Shown here one piece after another: positions 11,248 to 23,205 of a stretch of 64,000 nt of DNA. The notes under the pieces are model-generated. The model was not told the origin of the DNA. It worked only from the letters and a program-made list of their open reading frames with translations, and searched no databases. The stretch spans positions 55,933,610 to 55,997,609 of the forward strand of contig NC_081552.1 in NCBI RefSeq assembly GCF_963082655.1, given 5' to 3'. The position numbers and the translations under genes were made by a program. Numbering within the stretch: position 1 is the stretch's first letter; each line of letters opens with the position of its first letter. Origin of the DNA: Stomoxys calcitrans (Eukaryota; Arthropoda; Insecta; Diptera; Muscidae).

Positions 11248-11975
11248 AACAAGTTAAATAACACTAAGTTCGGCAGTACCAGCTAAAGCTAAATGTGGTC
11301 CGATCTCCACAATATTCAGGAAGTCTATGTAAGGGCCTAAAAGAACTCTTTGTACCAAATTTATCTGTTACTGGTTTAACAGATAAATTTGGTACAAAGG
11401 GCAAAAGTCGGACTGCCGACGAAAATATATAAAGGAGCTTTATATAAATCTCAACCGAGTCGGAATACACCTCTCAGAAATTGTGGTAGTTGATGAGGAA
11501 AGCGTTTTGCAAACTTTTGACAAGATTGGTCAATAAATGCGCTTGCAGTGGCTCTAGAAGTGAAAATCGGGCGATAAATTTACCAGTAAAGTCGAAAGTC
11601 ATAAAAAGTTCTCCCTGCCAAGTTTCGTGAGGGTCGGTTGGCAAATGATAATTTTATTGCATTATTACTGCAAATCAGACGAAGGGAGCTATATCCAAAT
11701 CGGAACCGATTCCAATTTCAATAAGCTTCGTCTCTAGGCTGAAAAACAGGTCTGTACCAAATTTTAAGACAATTGGAATAAAATTGTGACCTGTAGTTTG
11801 TACACAAATTAAAATGGACAGACGGGCAGAAAGAAAGACAGACAGACAGACAGACGGACATAGGTAAATCGAATCAGAAAGTGATTCTGAGTCGATCGGT
11901 ATACTTATCATACATCCTTCTGGGCGTTACAAGCAAATGCACTAAGTTATAATACCCTGCACCACAGTAGAGGTG
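11248..11975 (+). mobile_element. Family-D repeat, copy D1
   Basis: Starts AACAAGTTAAATAACACTAA with a diverged TTCGGC head and ends with AATACCCTGCACCACAGTAG running into AGGGTATAA, a terminal hairpin (ATACCCT pairs with AGGGTAT). A GACA/GACG array is at about 11816-11862. A perfect 23-bp inverted repeat sits inside at 11348-11399. Confidence 0.6.
11348..11399. repeat. Perfect 23-bp hairpin inside D1
   Basis: CTTTGTACCAAATTTATCTG plus TTA (11348-11370) is the exact reverse complement of 11377-11399. The loop is six bases (CTGGTT). One wobble and one G-C pair extend it outward. CTTTGTACC also occurs in D0, so the hairpin may be a foldback junction of two D copies. Confidence 0.8.
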
Positions 11976-12418
11976 AAGGGTATAACAAGTAAAACGGCGT
12001 TAAATTCGGCCGGGCCGAACTTTGGATACTCACCACCTCGGGTATATATGTAAACGACCTTTCATCATAATCCGGTGAAAAATGCATAGTTTATGCCCAC
12101 ATAACAGCAATATCGAATTATGGTCCGATTTTGCCTTTTGAGGTAAAAGCCACAATTTTGGTCGTATCCTAACTAAACGTTCCGTGATATGTATGTGCAC
12201 AAAAATTCAACAAAATCATTTTAGATTTAGATATAGCTTCCAGATTGTAATGGCTACAATTAAGGTCTTATCGCATGAAAATCTAGCAAGGTTTTATTCG
12301 GTCTTTCAATAGGCATGCAAAATTGAAGACTGACTAGATTTCAACATAGGGTCTATGTAAAAAAAAGTGGTACATAGACTCAGTGGTGTGGGCTTTTGCC
12401 TTTCCGTACTGGTTTTTA
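11976..12418 (+). repeat. Family-B head fragment followed by a family-D end
   Basis: Has the head AAATTCGGCCGGGCCGAACT and CACCACCTCGGGTATATATG, then loses similarity. It finishes with GGGCTTTTGCCTTTCCGTAC, which matches a reversed family-D head. There is no B tail. Confidence 0.5.
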
Positions 12419-13326
12419 ATAAATTTATTACTAAGTTAGTTTTGGTTGAGAATTAAAATTTTGTTATATTTTACTTGTTTTTGCACTTTATTTTTAACAA
12501 CTGTTTCAGAGATACAAAAGCTGCCATTAAAATCTTTATGCTTTTCGAAGTACGTACAAGCTATGGAAATTTAAAACCACAATGACATTTCGTTTATTTT
12601 CTTCCAATTTTCTTTCTTTTGCTTCAAATGTTTTAACAATTCATTTTCAATTGTTATATATATATAGAACGAAGTCATTTACTCATACACATATCGCTCC
12701 ATATTTCTAGTAAATGAATAAACTTCCTCACACATGCATACATGTACATGTATGTGCATGTAAAAGGACAATAGGAAACAATTTTCATAACAAGAGTTTG
12801 GACAGACATTTGTTTTGAACCACAAGAAATTAGTGGGGAGGAGAAAAGCAAGACACAAACCAAAACAGGGAAGAAATCGCTGCAATTGCCATTCTGTGAT
12901 AACAAGCCACTAAGCAGGAGCTTTTCTACAACTACTATAACACACTTGAGAGTCTATGTGTGTGTGTTCAGTACTATTTGTGAACATTTGAAGGACTTGC
13001 TGGAGTAAGTGAAAGATAATGCCTTGCTAACAATATGTTGATGGCATTCATCGCTCTCCTTATTGTCGTCATCATGTTAGTCCTTCGTTCTGGCATATGG
13101 AGTAGGATGATATTCCCTGCAAAATGATCATAGTTTTGCGTTCGCACAAAAGACTAAACAACTTTTTTTCTTCTTCGCTTTTTTTTGTTATCAGCTTGGT
13201 ATTGGTGTGCATATGAAATATTCTGGGTTTTGAGGGACAGTGGGAAAAAAGAAGATATAAAATAAAATGAAACCACTAAGAAAGGCAAAAGTCGAGCGGA
13301 GCCCTACACCACACTTACACCTACAC
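12419..13326. other. Unique noncoding stretch
   Basis: AT-rich and non-repetitive as far as I can see, with a small TA run near 12656. Minus-strand frames of up to 76 codons are present (12675-12905), but they show no recognisable domain and I do not call them. Confidence 0.45.
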
Positions 13327-14676
13327 TTTTTATACCCTCCACCATAAGATGGGGGGTATACTAATTTCGTCATTCTGTTTGTAACTACTCGAAATATTCG
13401 TCTGAGATCCCATAAAGTATATATATTCTTGATCGTCGTGACATTTTATGTCGATCTAGCCATGTCCGTCCGTCTGTCCGTCCGTCCGTCCGTCCGTCCG
13501 TCCGTCTGTCTGTCGAAAGCACGCTAACTTCCGAAGGAGTAAAGCTAGCCGCTTGAAATTTTGCACAAATACTTCTTATTAGTGTAGGTGGGTTGGTATT
13601 GTAAATGGGCCATATCGGTCCATGTTTTGATATAGCTGCCATATAAACCGATCTTGGGTCTTGACTTCTTGAGCCTCTAGAGTGCGCAATTCTTATCCGA
13701 TTGGAATGAAATTTTGCACGACGTGTTTTGATATGATATCCAACAACTGTGCCAAGTATGGTTCAAATCGGTTCATAACCTGATATAGCTGCCATATAAC
13801 CGATCTTGGGTCTTGACTTCTTGAGCCTCTAGAGGGCGCAATTCTTATCCGAATGGAATGGAATTTCGCACGACGTGTTTTGTTATGATACCTAACAACT
13901 GTGCCAAGTATGGTTTAAATCGGTACATAACCTGATACAGCTGCCATATAAACCGATCTTGGGTCTTGATTTCTTGAGCCTCTAGAGGGCGCAATTCTTA
14001 TCCGATTGAAATGAAATTTTGCACGACGTGTTTTGTTATGATATCCAACAACTGTGCCAAATATGGTTGAAATCGGTCCATAACCTGATATAGCTGTCAT
14101 ATAAACAGATCTGGAGATTTGACTTCTTGAGCTTTTAAAGGTCGCAATTCCTATCCGATTTGGCTGAAATTTAGCATGACGTATTTTATTTTTACTTTCA
14201 ACAACTGTGTCAAATAAGGTTCAAATCGGTTCATAACCTGATATAGCTGCCATATAAACCGATCTGGGATCTTGACTTCTTGACCCCTAGAGGTCGCAAT
14301 TATTATCCGATTTGCCTGAAATTTTGTACGACGGATCCTCTCATGACCATCAACAAACGTGTTTATTATGGTCTGAATCGGTCTATAGCCCGATACAGAT
14401 CCCATATAAATCGTTCTCTCTATTTTACTTCGTGAGCCCCAATGGGCCCAATTCTTATACGAATTGGCTGAAATTTTACACAGGTCTCCAACATATAATT
14501 TAATTGCGGTCCGAACCGGACCATATCTTGATATCGTTTTAATAGCAGGGCAACTCTTTTCTTATATCATTTTTTGCCTAAGAAGAGATGCCGGGAAAAG
14601 AACTCGACAAATGCGATCCATGGTGGAGGGTATATAAGATTCGGCCCGGCCGAACTTAGCACGCTTTTACTTGTTA
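13327..14676 (-). mobile_element. Family-A element, copy A4 (complete)
   Basis: Left tail TTTTTATACCCTCCACCATA, a (GTCC)n array at about 13465-13512, five to six monomers, and right head CGGCCCGGCCGAACTTAGCA with CGCTTTTACTTGTTAT. All landmarks are present and well conserved. Confidence 0.8.
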
Positions 14677-15820
14677 TATGTAGAACTTATTGCGAAATCT
14701 AGTCAGACTTAAATTTGGATGCCTATTGAAATATCAAATAGAACCTTGTAAGATTTTCGTATGATAGGACAACAAATTTGGAGTTCCACATACTGAAAAG
14801 GCCATATCGGATGAAATATTATACGGGAGCTATATCGAAACCTGTGCCAATTTTGATGACACATACTGGGACGTCAAATAGAACATCTCACGCCCTAGAT
14901 TGTAGAGATGTGACCAAAATTGTGGCTTTTACTGCCTGGACTAAAAGTCCATATCGGATGAAATATACACATTGGACACATATCTTAATCAGGTCCGATT
15001 TTAATGAAATTTTACGTTCCAATGAACGTCAAATAAAAAGTTTCATGCAAAATCGGACGAAAATTGTGGTTTCTACAGGCTAAAGTCTATATCGGATGAA
15101 ATATATACATATATAGGGGACCTATATCTAAATCTTAACCGAATTTTATAAAATTTTGCACACGTATGAAGACGTCAAATAAAGCACCCCATGTCAAATT
15201 TGGTAAAGATCGGACCAAAACTCTATATCGGAAAAAAGATATATGTGAGTGTTATATCCAAATCTGTACCGATTTTCACAAAATTTCGCACACATATGGG
15301 GACGTTGAATAAAACACCACATGCCAAAGTTTGTAAAGAGCGTACAACAATTGTGGATGCTACAACCTTAAAACTCCATATCGGATGAAAAATATATATG
15401 GGAGCTATATCTAAATCTGAACCGATATTTATGAAATTTTGCACACATATCAAGACGACAAATAAAGCATCTCTTGCTAAATTTTGTAAACCAAAATTGT
15501 GGCTTCAGCTTTAAAGGCCATATCGGATGAAATATATGTATGGGAGTTATATCTAAATCTGAAACGATTTTTTTCAAATCAATAGCCTTCATCCTTGGGC
15601 CAAAAAAGGTACTCGTGTAAAATTTCATGACAATCGGACAATAAACGCGATATGTCACTTGATCACAAGAATAAATGGACAGACAGACGGACATAGCTAA
15701 ATCGAATCAGGAAGTGATCAGATTTATCAATGGGTCTAGCTCTTCTCCTTCTAAGCGTTGCAAACAAATGCACAGAGTTATAATACCCTGAACCACAGTA
15801 GTGGTGTAGGGTATAATTTA
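14677..15820 (+). mobile_element. Family-D repeat, copy D2
   Basis: Tandem units of roughly 110 bp carry CATATCGGATGAAATATA and AAATCTGAACCGAT. They are followed by GACAGACAGACGGACATAGC and the terminal hairpin AATACCCTGAACCACAGTAG with GTGTAGGGTATA. It is longer than the other D copies and shows the monomer best. Confidence 0.6.
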
Positions 15821-15839
15821 TTTTCAATAGATATGAAAA

Positions 15840-17330
15840 GTTTACAAAATTTTCTCTAGAAATCAAATTTCACCTAATATCCTCCAAATATTTGCGAGTA
15901 GAATACGAATCTGATATCCAAATGTGGTACCATGTTTCTGGAGGTATACCCCTTCCCAAAAACACACCCCAAACAGGATTTATTTACTGACCATGGCAAT
16001 ATGCGGCTTTAATAAAAGGTAATTGAATGTAGAATGAGAATCTGATATCAAAATGTGTGACCAAGTGTTTGGGGGGACGCCCCTCCCAAAAACACCACCA
16101 AAAGAATACAAATTAACGACCATAGCAATGTGGGGCTCAAATGAAAGGTCTTTGGATGTAAAGCAAGAATTTGATATCAATATTCGGGGAAGTGTCTACG
16201 GGGCCACTCCACCCCCACAACACCACCAACACCAAATAGGAAGTATTTGCTGACTATTGGAATATGGGGCTGTAATAAGAGGTATTTTAGAGTAGGACAC
16301 AAATCTGATATATATTTTCAGGGCCATGTCACTGAACGGCCGCCCGATCCTCCAAAACACCCCCTCAACCGATCATGTTTGCCGACTATGGAAATATGGG
16401 GCTCAAATTAAAGGTATTTGGGAGTAAACTTCTAATCTGACATCAAAATTCGGGACCAACTGCCTAGGGGACTCCTACCCCCTTAACAACCCCCAAATAG
16501 GAGGTATTTGCTCACCACGACAATTTGGGTGTGGATCTCGATATTGATAGTTTTTAGGGCTCATACCCCAAACCGGACATATTTGCTGACTTTAGCAAAA
16601 AGGGGTTTAAAAGATAGGTATTTGACGAAAACGAAATTGGTATCCAATTTTGAGGGCAATGGCAATATGGGTTTCAAATAAATGATATTTGAGAGTAGAG
16701 CAGGATGCTGATATATTTTTAGGTCTAAGTGTTTGGGGAACACCCCACTCCAAAAACAACTGACCACGTCAATGTGGGTCTCAAATGAAAGGTATTGGGG
16801 AGAAGAGTATAAAATTTATACCCACTTTTGGGACCAATTTCCTGGGGGTCTACCCCTTCCCCAAAACATACCCACTTTTGGGACCAATTTCCTGGGGGTT
16901 TACCCCTTCCCCAAAACATACCACAAACCGCAATTATTTACTGACCATGCAATATGTGGCACAAATAAAGGTATTTGAAGTAGAATACGAATCTAATATC
17001 CAAATGTGGGACTATGTATTTGGGGCACCGCCCCTTTCCCAAAACACCCCCAGAGATAACATATGGTTCGAGGACGCATCATCCCATCCAATGGCAATAT
17101 GGGGTTTAAATAAATGGTATTTGAGAGAAGAGCATGATGCTTGTATTTTTTTCAACACCAAGTGTCTAGAGGACCACCTCAATCACGAAAACACTAAATC
17201 GAACATCACGACAATATCGGGTTGAAATAAAGACTTTTTACGAATGACCAAGACTCCGAGCGAAGTCATAGACCAATAAAGTTCATATGGGATTCAGATA
17301 AAAGCATGTATATTGTTATACTGTTAGACA
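15840..17330. repeat. Family-C tandem array, copy C4
   Basis: A long diverged tandem array with units around 110 bp: GTAGAATACGAATCTGATAT, a C-rich block such as GCCCCTCCCAAAAACACC, then GACCATGGCAATATGGGGCT. Two units near 16820 and 16870 are almost identical (CCCACTTTTGGGACCAATTT). The open frames within follow the array and look spurious. Confidence 0.6.
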
Positions 17331-17776
17331 AGCGATATGCCAAAATGACAAAATATTTTAAAAAATAAAATTTGGATGAAAAATCCAAAAGAAATGAATC
17401 TGCGCAAAATGAAATTTTGACAAACTTTCCGTTAGAAATGAATTTTTGACATAGAACTTTGACAAAATATCCGATTAAAACTAAATTTTTACAAAATTTT
17501 TTTTGTGGAAATGTAATTTTGACAAAATATCCTAGAGAAGTGAATTTTTTGTTTGTTTCTCTTTCGAGACGAGCTCAATGATCGGAGATGCCCCAACCAC
17601 TATGTGACGCGTTTCGTCTTTGGTTAGAAGGTTGTTCAACCATATTAGGTATGATGGCTTCAAGGGCCGTGCGTTGGTGTGCTGCATTTGAATCGTATTA
17701 ATAGCAAATACTCATCTATGATACAATGAAGTGAAATTTTGACAAAATTTCCTTAGAAATGGATTTTTGACAAAGT
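17331..17776. repeat. Family-E array with a family-F insertion
   Basis: Short tandem units with TTTTGACAAAATTTCC and GAAATGAATTTTTGAC (family E) flank a block starting TTTGTTTCTCTTTCGAGACG (family F). F recurs at 20138-20330 and 46608-46745. Neither family is coding or known to me. Confidence 0.5.
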
Positions 17777-18436
17777 TCGATCTAGCCATGTCCGTCCGTC
17801 TGTCTGCCGAAAGCACGCAAACTTTCGAAGGAATAAAGCTAGCCGCTTGAAATTTTGCACAAATGCTTCTTAATAGTGTAGGTCGGTTGGTATTGTAAAT
17901 GGGCCATATCGGTCCATGTTTTGATATAGCTGACATATAAACCGATCTTGGATCTTGATTTCTTGAGGGCACAATTCTCACCCGATTTGGCTGAAAAGTA
18001 GCATGAGATGTTCTGTTATCATTTCCAATAAATGTGCTTAGTTTGGTTCAAAACGGTCCATACCCTGATATAGCTGTTATATAAACCCATTCTTGAGCCT
18101 CTAGAGGGCGCAATTCCTATCCGATTTGGCTTAAATTTAGCAAGTGTTTTGTTATGACTTCCAATAACTGTGCTAAGTATTATTAAATCGGTTCATAACC
18201 TAATTTAGCTGCCATATAAACCGATCTTGAATCTTGACTTCATAAGCCACTAGAGAGCGCAATTCCTTTCCGATTTAGCTGAAATTTTGCAAGAAGTATT
18301 TTGTTATGACTTCCAACAGTTGTGCCAAATATGGTTTTAATTGGTTCATAACCTGATATAGCTGCCATATAAACCGATCTGGGATCTTGACTTCTTGAGC
18401 GTCTAGAGGGCGCAATTCCCATCCGGTTTAGCTGAC
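17777..18436 (-). repeat. Family-A fragment, copy A5 (both ends lost)
   Basis: Begins inside the core at CGATCTAGCCATGTCCGTCC and covers about four diverged monomers, ending in CGGTTTAGCTGACC. Family-E units lie on both sides, so A5 interrupts an E array. Confidence 0.6.
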
Positions 18437-18665
18437 CGGAAGTGTTTTAACAAAAATTCATTTGGAAATGAGTGAAATTTTCCATAGAAATACATTTTCG
18501 AGTCCATAGAAATACAACTAGAGTAGATTGTAAAGCGCACACCTGAACTTGAACAGCGCTCTTTAAGACGACTTTATTCACAAACGCAATAGAAAACAAA
18601 TCAAATCTTTCTCCCTTATTCAAATCCAACTCATAAAAAAAAATTTAAACAAAATTTCTGGAAAA
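18437..18665. repeat. Family-E units
   Basis: Resumes units such as CATTTGGAAATGAGTGAAAT and CCATAGAAATAC after A5. Noncoding. Confidence 0.4.
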
Positions 18666-19260
18666 ATTATTTTTTTGGCTTGAGTTTATTTCATATATGC
18701 TCTCACTGTTCCTTTCCTTGCTCATTGAAGTCGGTTTTTCTTTTCCATATTTGGTCCCTTGTGATGTAGTTAGATGCTGATTTTGCATTACCATGGTTAT
18801 GATGGCAATGACAATGGCAATGTTTGTGATGATGAAGACGACGATGTTGTTGTAGTCAATGTTGACGTTTTTCGAAAGTCCCTATGTGTTAGCTCGTATG
18901 TGCGTATGTATGCATGCTTATGAGTGAGTGTATGCAAATTCGATAAAGAATGAAAACGAATTCATTCATATGATTTGATGGCAATGATATCATGAGATTT
19001 CTATTATTTTGTAAGTGAGCTAAATAAAAGGAAGAGGAATTATACGAAGTGAATGTGTGGGGAAGAACTTAAGCTACTCTTTTAGATGGTTAGAAAAGAA
19101 AAGCCATATAAAATGGAACATTTTTCTTAGAAGAGTATAAATTGAAAAAATTTTCCCAGTAAACTGAAATTTACAATCAGCTTGAAATAACATTTTGAGA
19201 AAAATGAGAAGTAATCGGATTTCTTTAAAGGAATAGATTATGGAACACTATAAAAAAATA
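18666..19260. other. Unique noncoding stretch
   Basis: Contains GATG/AATG-rich low-complexity sequence around 18790-18850. No gene seen. Confidence 0.45.
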
Positions 19261-19520
19261 TTTTTATACCCTACACCACTACTGTGATGCAGGGAACTAT
19301 AACTTAGTGAATTTGTTTGTAACACACAAAAGGAAGGGAGATAGACCCATTGATAAGTATACCGATGGACTCAGAATCACTCTCTGATTCGATGTAGCTA
19401 TGTTCGTCTCTCCGTCTGACTGTCCGTTTGACTGTCCATATTAATTTGTGTACAAATTATATTTATGACTCTCGACATTACTGGTGAATTTCATGGAAAT
19501 CCGTTCAAATGTAGATATAG

Positions 19521-19557
<37 letters not shown>

Positions 19558-19970
19558 CCCGATTTTCACTCCTAGAGCCACAGCAAGCGCATTTATTGAG
19601 CAATCCTCCCAAAACTTCGTGCAACGCTTTCCTCAACGACTCTCACAATATCTGCGAAGTTTGCTCGAAATCGGTTCAGATTTGGATATAGCTTCCATAT
19701 ATATGTTTATCCGATTTTCAGTAGTATTGCAATAAAATGGTCTTCTGTTAAACGATTCTCTCGAAATTTGACAGGAAGCCACTGCAAGCGCATTGTTTGA
19801 CCAATCTCGACAAAATTTAGCCCAACGCTTTCCTTGACGACTACCACATTATCTGAGAAATTTGCTCGAAATCGGTTTAGAATTAGATATAGCTCCCATA
19901 TAAATGTTCGTCAGATTTTGGGTTATTTGCAATAATGTTGCTTCATATGCTCATACGAATACTCAAACAG
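19261..19970 (-). mobile_element. Family-D repeat, copy D3
   Basis: Reverse orientation. The terminal hairpin TTATACCCTACACCACTACT with GTGATGCAGGG is at the left, then a GTCTGACTGTCC core and interior units with ATAGCTCCCATATAAATG. An (AT)n run at about 19526-19555 interrupts it. Confidence 0.55.
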
Positions 19971-20410
19971 CTTGTGTGTCGCTACCCCCCTGCTGCAGAG
20001 CCTAAGTCTAGCTTATCAACTACACGCACTTTGTTTAAAGCGCAACAACAGCAACTTTCATCCGGGCGCCCAGGATATCCAGCAGGCAGATCAATACATA
20101 TATCAACAATCTTCCCTAAATAAAATGGAATTTTACAATTATTGTTTGTTTCTCTTTCGAGACGAGCTCAAGGATCGAAGATAGCAACACACATAAACCA
20201 CCATGGGACGAGTTTCGCCTTTGGTTGGAAGACTTTTCAACCATATTAGGTGTGATGGCTTCAAGTGCCGTAAGTAAGTATTCTGTATTTGAATCGTATT
20301 AATTGCGAAAACGCATCTATGATACAATTACCACATTAGCCACGCTCGACAACCCTGTCTATTAGCTGTACTTTGTCCCAATACATGTGTTTTTGTGTAA
20401 TGATAGACTT
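19971..20410. repeat. Short unique segment and family-F copy F2
   Basis: The first 165 bases are unrecognised. 20138-20330 is family F, with TTTCTCTTTCGAGACGAGCT and ATTTGAATCGTATTAATTGC, collinear with the copy near 17550. The remainder is unique. Confidence 0.45.
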
Positions 20411-21894
20411 TTTTTATACCCTCCACCATAAGATGGGGGGTATACTAATTTCGTCATTCTGTTTGTAACTACTCGAAATATTCGTCTGAGACCCCATAAA
20501 GTATATATATTCTTGATCGTCGTGAAATTTTATGTCGATCTAGCCATGTCCGTCCGTCTGTCCGTCCGTCCGTCCGTCCGTCCGTCCGTCCGTCTGTCTG
20601 TCGAAAGCACGCTAACTTCCGAAGGAGTAAAGCTAGCCGCTTGAAATTTTGCACAAATACTTCTTATTAGTGTAGGTCGGTTGGTATTGTAAATGGGCCA
20701 TATCGGTCCATGTTTTGATATAGCTGCCATATAAACCGATCTTGGATCTTGACTTCTTGAGCCTCTAGAGTGCGCAATTCTTATCCGATTGGGATGAAAT
20801 TTTGCATGACGTGTTTTGTTATGATATCCAACAACTGTGCCAAGTATAGTTCAAATCGGTCTATAACCTGATATAGCTGCCATATAAACCGATCTTGGGT
20901 CTTGACTTCTTGAGCCTCTAGCGTGCGCAATTCTTATCCGATTGAAATGAAATTTTGCACGACGTGTTTTGTTATGATATCCAACAACTGTGCCAAGTAT
21001 AGTTCAAATCGGTCTATAACCTGATATAGCTGCCATATAAACCGATCTTGGGTCTTGACTTCTTGAGCCTCTAGCGTGCGCAATTCTTATCCGATTGAAA
21101 TGAAATTTTGCACGACGTGTTTTGCTATGATACCCAACAACTTTGCTAAGTATGGTTTAAATCGGTCCATAACCTGATATAGCTGCCATATAAACCGATC
21201 TTGGGTCTTGGCTTCTTGAGCCTCTAGAGGGCACACTTCTTATCCGATTTGAATGAATTTTTGCACGAAGTATTTCGTTATGATATCTAACAACTGTGCC
21301 AAGTTTGGTTGAAATCGGTTCATAACCTGATATAGCTGTCATATAAACTGATCTGGGGATTTGACTTCTTGAGCTTCTAGAGTGCGCAATTCCTATCCGA
21401 TTTGGCTGAAATTTTGCATGACGTATTTTATTTTTACTTTCAACAACTGTGTCAAATAAGGTTCAAATCGGTTCATAACCTGATATAGCTGCCATATAAA
21501 CCGATCTGGGATCTTGACTTCTTGACCCCTAGAGGTCGCAATTATTATCCGATATGCCTGAAATTTTGTACGATGGATCCTCTCATGACCATCAACAAAC
21601 GTGATGGTCGATACAGATCCCATATAAATCGTTCTCTCTATTTTACTTCGTGAGCCCCAATGGGCGCAATTCTTATACGAATTGGCTGAAATTTTACACA
21701 GTTCTCCAACATATAATTTAATTGTGGTCCGAACCGGACCATATCTTGATATCGTTTTAATAGCAGAGCAACTCTTTTCTTATATCCTTTTTTGCCTATG
21801 AAGAGATGCCGGGAAAAGAACTCGACAAATGCGATCCATGGTGGAGGGTATATAAGATTCGGCCCGGCCGAACTTAGCACGCATTTACTTGTTT
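20411..21894 (-). mobile_element. Family-A element, copy A6 (complete)
   Basis: Left tail TTTTTATACCCTCCACCATA, a (GTCC)n array at about 20549-20600, seven monomers and right head CGGCCCGGCCGAACTTAGCA. Neighbouring monomers near 20880-21080 are nearly identical, which suggests recent unit duplication. Confidence 0.8.
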
Positions 21895-23128
21895 TGCCTA
21901 AGAAGAGATGCCGGGAAAAGAACTTGTTTTTTATACCCTCCACCATAAGATGGGGGGTATACTAATTTCGTCATTCTGTTTGTAACCACTCGAAATATTC
22001 GTCTGAGACCCCATAAAGTATATATATTCTTGATCGTTGCTACATTTTATGTCGATCTAGCCATGTCCGTCCGTCTGTCCGTCCGTCCGTCCGTCCGTCT
22101 GTCTGTCGAAAGCACGCTAACTTCCGAAGGAGTAAAGCTAGCCGCTTGAAATTTTGCACAAATACTTCTTATTAGTGTAGGTCGGTTGGTATTGTAAATG
22201 GGCCATATCGGTGCATGTTTTGATATAGCTGCCATATAAACCGATAGCTGCCATATAAACCGATCTTCTTGAGCCTCTTGAGTGCGCAATTCTTACCCGA
22301 TTGGAATAAAAATTTGCACGACGTGTTTTGTTATTATATCCAAAAACTGTGCCAAGTATGGTTCAAAGCGGTCCATAACCTGATATAGCTGCCATATAAA
22401 CCGATCTTGTGTCTTGACTTCTTGAGCCTCAAGAGAGCGCAATTCTTATCCGATTGGAATGGAATTTTGCACGACGTGTTTTGTTATGATATTCAACAAC
22501 TGTGCCAAGTATGGTTCAAATCGGTCTGTGTTTTGATATAGCTGCCATATAAACCGATCTTGGGTCTTGACTTCTTGAGCCTCTAGAGTGCGCAATTCTT
22601 ATCCGATTGGAATGAAATTTTCCACGACGCGTTTTGTTATAATATCCAACAACTGTGCCAAGTATGATCCAAATCGGTCCATAACCTGATATAGCTGACA
22701 TATAAACCGATCTGGGATCTTGACTTCTTGAGCATCTAGAGGTCGCAATTATTATCCGATTTGCCTGAAATTATGTACTACGGATCTTCTCATGACCATC
22801 AACATACGTGTTTATTATGATCTGAATCGGTCTATAGCCCTGTTTTGGGCTCCCATATAAATCGATCTCTCTATTTTACTTTTTGAGCCCCCATAGGGCG
22901 CAATTCTTATTCGAATTGGCTGACATTTTACACAGGTCTCCATCATATAATTTATTTGTGGTCCAAACCGGACCGTATCTTGATATCGCTCTAATAGCAG
23001 AGCAAATCTTTTCTTATATCCTTTTTTGCCTAAGAAGAGATGCCGGGAGAAGAACTCGGCAAATGCGATCCATGGTGGAGAGTATGTAAGATTCGGCCCG
23101 GCCGATCTTAGCACGCTTTTAATTGTTT
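21895..23128 (-). mobile_element. Family-A element, copy A7 with partial head duplication
   Basis: 21895-21926 repeats part of the A head (TGCCTAAGAAGAGATGCCGG), then a second complete element begins with TTTATACCCTCCACCATAAG. It ends with a slightly changed head, CGGCCCGGCCGATCTTAGCA. One monomer near 22230 holds an internal duplication of GATAGCTGCCATATAAACC. Confidence 0.75.
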
Positions 23129-23205
23129 AGTTTTATTTAAAATTTTACTCCTGCTTTTTCATTGCGGTTTTGATTTAGTTAAGTCAAGTCAGTTGTGATC
23201 TACGT

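Noticed and set aside
12675..12905. Small hydrophobic minus-strand frame that could be a secreted peptide
   Set aside because: No conserved motif, overlapping alternative frames and no promoter or splice context.
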